Below are positions 5,852 to 8,690 of a DNA stretch of 8,690 nucleotides, one piece after another. A program made the translations under genes and the position numbers. The stretch lies in contig JAICYG010000111.1 of the NCBI GenBank assembly GCA_025934335.1, positions 1-8,690 on the forward strand, read 5' to 3'. The stretch's first letter is position 1. Every line of letters starts with the position of its first letter. Source of the stretch: Thermoleophilia bacterium (lineage in GTDB: Bacteria > Actinomycetota > Thermoleophilia > Gaiellales > Gaiellaceae). The notes under the pieces were generated by a model. That model saw only the letters and a program-made list of their open reading frames with translations. It was not told the origin of the DNA and did not search any database.

Positions 5852-5888
5852 TCGATGGTAAGATAACGGTATGCGAACGACCATCGAT
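5851..5888. promoter_or_regulatory. Inverted repeat over the toxin-antitoxin promoter (candidate operator)
   Basis: ATCGATGGT (5851-5859) and ACCATCGAT (5880-5888) are perfect 9-bp inverted repeats 29 bp apart, arm to arm. They bracket the -10 box TAAGAT (5859-5864, 6 nt before ATG 5871) and the antitoxin start codon. A third partial copy, CGATGG, lies at 5842-5847. AbrB/MazE-type antitoxins usually repress their own promoters by binding such repeats, so this is the likely autoregulatory site. The stretch is markedly AT-richer than its surroundings. Confidence 0.6.
5859..5864 (+). promoter_or_regulatory. -10 box (TAAGAT) of the toxin-antitoxin operon
   Basis: TAAGAT lies exactly 6 nt before ATG 5871, so the transcript would begin at or beside the start codon. 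It sits between the arms of the inverted repeat, where a bound antitoxin would block RNA polymerase. Confidence 0.5.
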
Positions 5889-6104
5889 AAGGCAGGAAGA
5901 CTGGTCATCCCCAAGCAGCTACGGGACAGCGTCGGCCTGCGCTCCGGTGAGGTCGAGATCGTCGCCGACGGCTCCGGGATTCGCGTCGAGCCGATCGCGC
6001 TCGAGTCGCTGGAGGAGCGGGAGGGGCGTCTCGTCATCCCCGCGGAAGGCGTGCCGATCGACGACGAGCTCGTCCGTTCGCTCCGGGATGCCGACCGGCG
6101 GTAG
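5871..6104 (+). CDS. AbrB/MazE-type antitoxin (VapB-like)
   Basis: A 77-residue DNA-binding antitoxin of the SpoVT/AbrB swapped-hairpin class. The N-terminal 45 residues carry the class pattern: RTTIDKAGRLVIPKQLRDSV, then GLRSGEVEIVADGSGIRVEP. The acidic C-terminal part (LESLEEREGRLVIP...DDELVRSLRD) is the usual toxin-wrapping region. It should neutralise the adjacent PIN toxin and repress the operon from the inverted repeat around its start. Start ATG 5871 is the only one that begins with the conserved first strand, and it follows the -10 box by 6 nt. The gene overlaps the toxin start by 17 nt, consistent with coupled expression. GRLVIP occurs twice (near residues 9 and 53), which may be an internal echo of the hairpin motif. 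Confidence 0.9.
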   Translation: MRTTIDKAGRLVIPKQLRDSVGLRSGEVEIVADGSGIRVEPIALESLEEREGRLVIPAEGVPIDDELVRSLRDADRR

Positions 6105-6519
6105 GCGCGGCCCCGAGGTGCTCGTCGACACGAGCGCCGCCGTTCCGCTTGCCGTCGCCGACCATCGCGATCACGCAGCCACCTTCGCGGCGCTCGCAGA
6201 TCGCCGACTCGGGCTTGCCGGGCACGCCGCGTTCGAGACGTTCTCGGTCCTGACGCGTCTTCCGCCACCTGCGCGCCGCACGCCGGCCGTCGTGGCCCGC
6301 CTCCTGCGCGCGAACTTTCCCCGGACGAGATTCCTCAGCGCCGACGGTGCGGCCTCCCTCGTAGGCCGGCTCGAGTCGCTGGGAATCGCGGGTGGCTCCG
6401 TGTACGACGCGCTCGTCGGGGCCACGGCCGCGGAGCACCGCCTCAGACTGGTGACGCGCGACCGCCGCGCGACCGAGATCTACGGACTGCTCGGTGTCGA
6501 GGTCGAGCTGCTTGGCTGA
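6088..6519 (+). CDS. PIN-domain ribonuclease toxin (VapC-like)
   Basis: A 143-residue PIN-domain protein, the toxin of a VapBC-type module; such toxins cut tRNA or rRNA using Mg2+ or Mn2+. The four acidic residues are in place: D14 in VLVDTSAAV, E50 in HAAFETFSVLTRLP, D107 in SVYDALVGA and D125 in LVTRDRRA. The gene is therefore probably active. Start ATG 6088 overlaps the antitoxin end by 17 nt; GTG 6118, in front of the first strand, is an alternative giving 133 residues. The stop at 6517-6519 is followed after 4 nt by the NTF2-like gene. Target RNA cannot be predicted from sequence alone. Confidence 0.92.
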   Translation: MPTGGRRGPEVLVDTSAAVPLAVADHRDHAATFAALADRRLGLAGHAAFETFSVLTRLPPPARRTPAVVARLLRANFPRTRFLSADGAASLVGRLESLGIAGGSVYDALVGATAAEHRLRLVTRDRRATEIYGLLGVEVELLG

Positions 6520-6523
6520 AGGC

Positions 6524-6895
6524 GTGACGCACCCGTTCGCGCAGGCGATCGTCACCGCTGACCATGATGCAGCGGTTGCGACGCTCGCAGACGATGTCGA
6601 GTTCCGCAGCCCCGCGGTGCACAAGCCCTACCACGGCAAGGCGCAGGTCGAAGGGATCCTGCGGCTCGTCGAAACCGTTTTCGAGAACTTCCGCTACACG
6701 GCCGAGTGGCGCGACGGCCGCACGACGATCCTCTTCTTCGAGGCGAACGTGGGCGACCGGGAGCTGCAGGGCGTCGACATCCTCGAGGACGGCGATGACG
6801 GCCTGATCGAGCGCTTCACGGTCATGATCCGCCCGCTCTCGGGCCTGCAGGCGGTTGCCCGGACGATGGCCGAGCGGCTCGGGATCTCGACGTAG
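6524..6895 (+). CDS. NTF2/SnoaL-like protein
   Basis: A 123-residue protein of the nuclear transport factor 2-like fold, small cone-shaped alpha+beta proteins that either bind ligands or act as isomerases or cyclases. The pattern is typical: THPFAQAIVTADHDAAVATL (first helix), EFRSPAVHKPYHGKAQV (substrate-pocket strand), then ETVFENFRYTAEW, TTILFFEANVGDRELQGVDIL and IERFTVMIRPLSGLQAV. No specific activity can be assigned. GTG 6524 is preferred because it starts four residues before the first conserved helix and 4 nt after the toxin stop; TTG 6512 and GTG 6494 are in-frame alternatives that would overlap the toxin gene. The tight spacing implies cotranscription with the toxin-antitoxin genes. 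No terminator is evident before the tRNA promoter. Confidence 0.85.
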   Translation: MTHPFAQAIVTADHDAAVATLADDVEFRSPAVHKPYHGKAQVEGILRLVETVFENFRYTAEWRDGRTTILFFEANVGDRELQGVDILEDGDDGLIERFTVMIRPLSGLQAVARTMAERLGIST

Positions 6896-6901
6896 CGCCG
6901 C

Positions 6902-6907
6902 TATACT
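6902..6907 (+). promoter_or_regulatory. -10 box of the tRNA-Gly promoter
   Basis: TATACT, close to the TATAAT consensus, ends 10 nt before the first tRNA base, leaving a short 5' leader for RNase P. It starts 6 nt after the stop codon of the preceding gene. No clear -35 element is present at 17 nt. Confidence 0.6.
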
Positions 6908-6917
6908 GCCGACCCGC

Positions 6918-6991
6918 GCGGATGTAGCTCAGTTGGCTAGAGCGTCTGCTTGCCATGCAGAAGGTCGTGGGTTCGAGTCCCATCATCCGCT
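6918..6991 (+). tRNA. tRNA-Gly (anticodon GCC)
   Basis: All four arms fold. The acceptor stem GCGGATG (6918-6924) pairs with CATCCGC (6984-6990). The D arm is GCTC/GAGC. The anticodon stem TCTGC/GCAGA encloses the loop TTGCCAT with anticodon GCC at 6952-6954. The T arm is GTGGG/CCCAT around TTCGAGT. The discriminator base is T at 6991, as usual for bacterial glycine tRNAs. The length is 74 nt and no intron is present. The CCA end is not encoded, so it must be added after transcription. It reads GGC and GGU codons; GGC is heavily used in this GC-rich genome. Confidence 0.98.
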
Positions 6992-7013
6992 CTCCTCTCT
7001 TGGAAGCCCCGCT

Positions 7014-7087
7014 GGAAGGCCGAGTGCAAACGCTCGAGCCGCCTGTAGCGGCAAAGATGGCCGGGCCTTCCGCGCGGTGCCGCGGAA
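7014..7087 (+). other. Non-coding stretch with competing stem-loops after tRNA-Gly
   Basis: The 237 bases between the tRNA and the next gene hold no convincing gene. Part of them can fold: GGAAGGCC (7014-7021) with GGCCTTCC (7064-7071) closes a three-way arrangement containing CGAGTG/CGCTCG (7021-7036, loop CAAA) and GCCGC/GCGGC (7038-7052). An alternative stem TTCCGCG (7068-7074) with CGCGGAA (7081-7087) shares bases 7068-7071 and would exclude the closing stem. Whether this is transcribed as the tRNA trailer or as a small RNA is unknown. GC-rich DNA forms such stems easily, so confidence is low. Confidence 0.3.
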
Positions 7088-7154
7088 TCCCCGGTGAGTC
7101 TCCGGCCCTCGCGTTCTACTGTTCGACCGGCACTGCGCGAGTTCGGTACCCCTG

Positions 7155-7190
7155 AAAACGCGGAAGACCCGCGACTCGCGGGCCTTCCGC
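7155..7190 (-). terminator. Rho-independent terminator of the 98-residue secreted protein gene
   Basis: The arms 7160-7173 and 7177-7190 form a 14-bp stem with a 3-nt loop. On the minus strand all positions pair (one G-U); on the plus strand that position is an A-C mismatch. On the minus strand the stem is followed after one base by TTTT (AAAA at 7155-7158 on the plus strand). It lies 38 nt after the stop codon at 7229-7231. Confidence 0.8.
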
Positions 7191-7228
7191 AGTACGGCTA
7201 CGGGTCGATCGCTACTGGAGCGTCTCGG

Positions 7229-7525
7229 TCAAGGTGAGGTGGGCGCGACGAAGTTCTTGTTGCACGAGATGTAGATCCCTTCCTCGACTTGCCACCCGTG
7301 AGCCGCCGACCCTGGCGCTGCGTCCTTCGGAGTCTGCGTCTGCCGCTCGGTCTGCCCCTCGATGTTGTCGTTTAGCCCCGAGTATGCGCACAGGGACGCA
7401 TTTGGGTTGACGCCCTTGATGTTGCCGGACCCTGGCGGGCCCTTCACTTCCCCGGCCAGCGACGCGGTTGCGCTGACGAGCACCATCGCCGAAATTGCGA
7501 CGGCGGTCGCGAGGATCTTCCTCAT
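7229..7525 (-). CDS. Small secreted protein with CAYSGLND motif
   Basis: A 98-residue exported protein of unknown function. A signal peptide covers residues 1-24 (MRKIL, hydrophobic core ATAVAISAMVLVSATAS, cleavage expected after ASLA). The mature 74 residues are hydrophilic, begin with EVKGPPGSGNIKG, and contain two cysteines: C46 in ASLCAYSGLNDN and C88 in GIYISCNKNF. They could form one disulfide after export. Short secreted actinobacterial proteins with a CAYSGL-type motif are familiar to me, but no function is known. Start ATG 7525 is preceded by GGGAGGG at good spacing. Its own promoter and a terminator with a T-run make it a single-gene unit. Confidence 0.85.
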   Translation of the reverse strand: MRKILATAVAISAMVLVSATASLAGEVKGPPGSGNIKGVNPNASLCAYSGLNDNIEGQTERQTQTPKDAAPGSAAHGWQVEEGIYISCNKNFVAPTSP

Positions 7526-7564
7526 TTGCCTGCCCTCCCCGAGCGTTGATTACTGACAAGCATG

Positions 7565-7594
7565 ACACTAAACGCCTCGGGGGCGCGAGGTCAC
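7565..7594 (-). promoter_or_regulatory. Candidate promoter of the small secreted protein gene
   Basis: On the minus strand GTGACC (7589-7594) and TAGTGT (7565-7570), 18 nt apart, form a plausible -35/-10 pair. Transcription would start near 7558, giving a leader of about 33 nt with a GGGAGGG ribosome binding site, like the collagen-like gene. Confidence 0.4.
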
Positions 7595-7601
7595 CGGCCA
7601 G

Positions 7602-7621
7602 CCGTTCGGTCATCTGAACGG
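7602..7621. repeat. Inverted repeat upstream of the secreted-protein promoter
   Basis: CCGTTC (7602-7607) and GAACGG (7616-7621) form a perfect 6-bp inverted repeat with an 8-base spacer, just upstream of the candidate -35 at 7589-7594. It could be a regulator site or a weak hairpin ending transcription from the upstream gene. Confidence 0.35.
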
Positions 7622-7650
7622 AGTTATCGGCGACCGAGGGTGCGAATCAC

Positions 7651-7665
7651 CGCCGCTGCACGGCG
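7651..7665 (-). terminator. Small hairpin after the second CxC paralog
   Basis: CGCCG (7651-7655) and CGGCG (7661-7665) with loop CTGCA form a 5-bp hairpin starting 8 nt after the stop codon at 7674-7676 on the minus strand. It is short and has no T-run, so termination here is only possible. Confidence 0.25.
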
Positions 7666-7673
7666 CGAGGAGC

Positions 7674-8012
7674 TCAGCCGTTGCGCGGGTCTGTGTCTCG
7701 TGCGATGCGCTCGGGGACGCCCGGATGCTTGCGGACGATCAGATAGTCGCCGCCGGTGTCGATGACGTCTTCGACCTCTTTGTCTTCATGTCCCGGGCAG
7801 ACGAAGAACTGGGTCGGGTCGGCGCGGGTCAGCTCGTAGGCCTCGACCGGCACGGTGATCCGTTGGGCGCAGGTCAGACTGTCGCATTCGCAGACGATGT
7901 GCAGCGGCTCCGTGTCCGTCAGCGCAAACGGCTTCTGCAGCCGTTCGATCTGCTCGTTCACCGCCCGAAAGAGCGTCTCGTTTGTGGCCTTACGGCGCTC
8001 CGCCTCTTCCAC
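7674..8012 (-). CDS. CxC-x4-C...PGHE small protein, paralog 2
   Basis: A 112-residue protein of unknown function, paralogous to the gene just upstream. Start GTG 8012 is chosen because it makes the two proteins align without gaps over residues 1-76. Conserved positions are N11, LFR at 14-16, N19-E20, I22-E23, C41-E42-C43, C48, A58-Y59, R63, P66, F69 and P73-G74-H75-E76. The N-terminal part is a charged amphipathic helix. C41, C43, C48 and H75 are suited to binding one metal ion, probably zinc (inference). This copy has an extra cysteine at C72. No signal peptide or membrane segment is present, so it is cytoplasmic. Similar proteins are familiar from Solirubrobacter-type genomes as hypothetical. 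It starts 10 nt after the stop of paralog 1, so they form an operon. Confidence 0.8.
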   Translation of the reverse strand: MEEAERRKATNETLFRAVNEQIERLQKPFALTDTEPLHIVCECDSLTCAQRITVPVEAYELTRADPTQFFVCPGHEDKEVEDVIDTGGDYLIVRKHPGVPERIARDTDPRNG

Positions 8013-8022
8013 CCGGTCGACG

Positions 8023-8370
8023 CTAGCCCGAATCCTTCGTCTCAGCAAGGGCCTGGGTGATCTCGCCGGCGCGGCCGACTTTCTCGACGAGCACGTAGGC
8101 GTCGTGTCGTTCCAGAGGCTGGACAGCCCCGTCCAGGGACTCCTCATGACCTGGCGCGTGAGCGAACCAGCGTGGGTTGCTGCGAACGCGTCGGTAGGCG
8201 TCCATGGAGACGCGGATGACGGTGGTGCAGGCGCGATCGGAGCACTCGCAAATGAAAGGAACCGGGGTGTCGACGCCGACCTCGGCGTCGGCCGCGGCTG
8301 ATTCGATGCGCTCGTTGGCTTCTCGGAACAGGGCATTGTTCCGCGCCACCTTCTCGACGTCCTCGGCCAT
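8023..8370 (-). CDS. CxC-x4-C...PGHE small protein, paralog 1
   Basis: A 115-residue protein of unknown function and the first gene of the tandem pair. An N-terminal helix (AEDVEKVARNNALFREANERI) is followed by the putative metal site: C41, C43 and C48 in FICECSDRAC, then VIRVSMDAYRRVR, then PGHE at 73-76. A further beta-rich tail (AYVLVEKVGRAGEI) follows. About 27 of the first 76 residues match paralog 2, a level expected of an old duplication rather than a recent one. ATG 8370 is preferred; GTG 8379 would add three residues. No strong ribosome binding site is seen. The promoter region holds two copies of an 11-bp repeat (8382-8392 and 8400-8410). The family may be a small zinc protein acting as an adaptor or regulator, but nothing here proves it. 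Confidence 0.82.
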   Translation of the reverse strand: MAEDVEKVARNNALFREANERIESAAADAEVGVDTPVPFICECSDRACTTVIRVSMDAYRRVRSNPRWFAHAPGHEESLDGAVQPLERHDAYVLVEKVGRAGEITQALAETKDSG

Positions 8371-8381
8371 GGGACGCACCT

Positions 8382-8410
8382 ATTCCCAACATGCGGACGA
8401 TTCCGAACAT
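8382..8410. repeat. Direct repeat upstream of the CxC paralog operon
   Basis: ATTCCCAACAT (8382-8392) and ATTCCGAACAT (8400-8410) match at 10 of 11 positions with an 18-bp period. They lie 12-40 bp before ATG 8370 of the minus-strand operon. The second copy contains TTCCGAA, an odd-length palindrome. This is a good candidate for a tandem regulator binding site. Confidence 0.45.
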
Positions 8411-8434
8411 GATCCACCGACCGAAACGAGCAGA

Positions 8435-8461
8435 GGGGGCGGCGCAGTGGCCGCCGCCCCC
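8435..8461 (-). terminator. Hairpin after the partial secreted-protein gene
   Basis: GGGGGCGGCG (8435-8444) pairs with CGCCGCCCCC (8452-8461) in a perfect 10-bp stem with a 7-nt loop, 11 nt after the stop codon on the minus strand. Only a short TTT follows further on. It separates this gene from the CxC paralog operon. Confidence 0.6.
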
Positions 8462-8472
8462 GGGCAGTCCGG

Positions 8473-8690
8473 CTACGAGAAGTTGATCCAGAAGCCGCTG
8501 TTCACGAGATCGCCGTTCGGTTTCGTCGTCCAGAGCTCGAGATCCTTGCCTCCGCAGTCTCCGCCGATCGGCGGATCCGGGTTGATGTTGACGATCACCG
8601 GCGCCGACGGTTGCGCCGACGCGGCGGTCGCGACCGCGACGTCGAATGCGAAGGGCACGTCGAAGCAGAAGATGCCGTCTGACGGATTCG
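8473..8690 (-). CDS. C-terminal part of a secreted protein (cut by the window edge)
   Basis: The reading frame is open from the right edge to the TAG at 8473-8475, giving 72 visible residues and no start, so this is a fragment. It reads DGIFCFDVPFAFDVAVAT, then PVIVNINPDPPIGGDCGGKD, LELWTTKPNGDLVNSGFWIN and ends FS. The pattern (FCFD early, one more cysteine in the middle, a final VNSGFWINFS strand) matches the C-terminal beta domain common in exported Thermoleophilia proteins with ALFVALGG-type signal peptides; that is recall, not a search. The two visible cysteines may pair. A start at the internal GTG 8658 is unlikely, because it would cut into the conserved FCFD strand. Confidence 0.65.
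   Translation of the reverse strand, partial: NPSDGIFCFDVPFAFDVAVATAASAQPSAPVIVNINPDPPIGGDCGGKDLELWTTKPNGDLVNSGFWINFS

Noticed and set aside
6918..6991. tRNA-Gly as an integration site of a mobile element
   Set aside because: No integrase gene and no second copy of the tRNA 3' end is visible in the window.
6955..7155. Short plus-strand open frame beginning inside the tRNA
   Set aside because: The start lies in the anticodon arm and the product has no recognisable features; it crosses the stem-loop region.
7674..8417. A single 247-residue minus-strand protein
   Set aside because: Its N-terminal half is a wrong-frame reading over paralog 1. The gapless alignment of the two small proteins shows that the true second gene starts at GTG 8012.

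Overview
The window is GC-rich, strongly GC3-biased bacterial chromosomal DNA with tightly packed genes. It most resembles a high-GC actinobacterium, probably class Thermoleophilia (Gaiella/Solirubrobacter relatives). This assignment is an inference. It rests on the secreted collagen-like protein whose signal peptide has an ALFAALSGG-type core, on small CxC...PGHE proteins, on an RNase HI of the mycobacterial Rv2228c type, and on several promoters that look leaderless. No mobile element, phage gene, CRISPR array or replication origin is visible.

Layout. (1) Positions 16-1694, minus strand: a two-gene sugar-metabolism operon, a DUF4432 mutarotase-like protein followed by a xylose-isomerase-like TIM-barrel epimerase, with an ATGA overlap. 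(2) Positions 1717-4054, plus strand, divergent from that operon: a zinc-ribbon protein of unknown function, a 74-residue highly charged protein, and a complete aldehyde dehydrogenase. Each has its own TANNNT box just before the start codon. (3) Positions 4130-5023, minus strand: a secreted protein with two collagen-like Gly-X-Y blocks around a phage-tail-like module, convergent with the dehydrogenase across a shared hairpin. (4) Positions 5133-6895, plus strand: a stand-alone NIF3 C-terminal-like (YqfO insert) protein coupled to RNase HI, then a VapBC-type toxin-antitoxin pair whose promoter lies inside an inverted repeat, then an NTF2/SnoaL-like protein. (5) Positions 6918-6991: tRNA-Gly(GCC), followed by a non-coding stretch with competing stem-loops. 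(6) Positions 7229-8690, minus strand: a 98-residue secreted protein, two tandem paralogous small putative metal-binding proteins, and the C-terminal end of another secreted protein cut by the window edge.

How the genes work together. The sugar isomerase/mutarotase pair and the aldehyde dehydrogenase could serve sugar or sugar-acid catabolism, but they are not one transcription unit. The NIF3-like/RNase HI pair echoes the NIF3 - zinc ribbon - RNase HI neighbourhood known from mycobacteria. The VapBC genes are a self-contained module that may carry the NTF2-like gene along. The genes use two initiation styles: the cytoplasmic plus-strand genes tend to have a -10 box directly before the start codon and no ribosome binding site, while the secreted minus-strand genes have leaders with clear GGAGG-type sites and terminator-like hairpins. 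The best candidates for undescribed biology are the tandem CxC-x4-C...PGHE paralogs with their upstream direct repeat, and the structured stretch after the tRNA.
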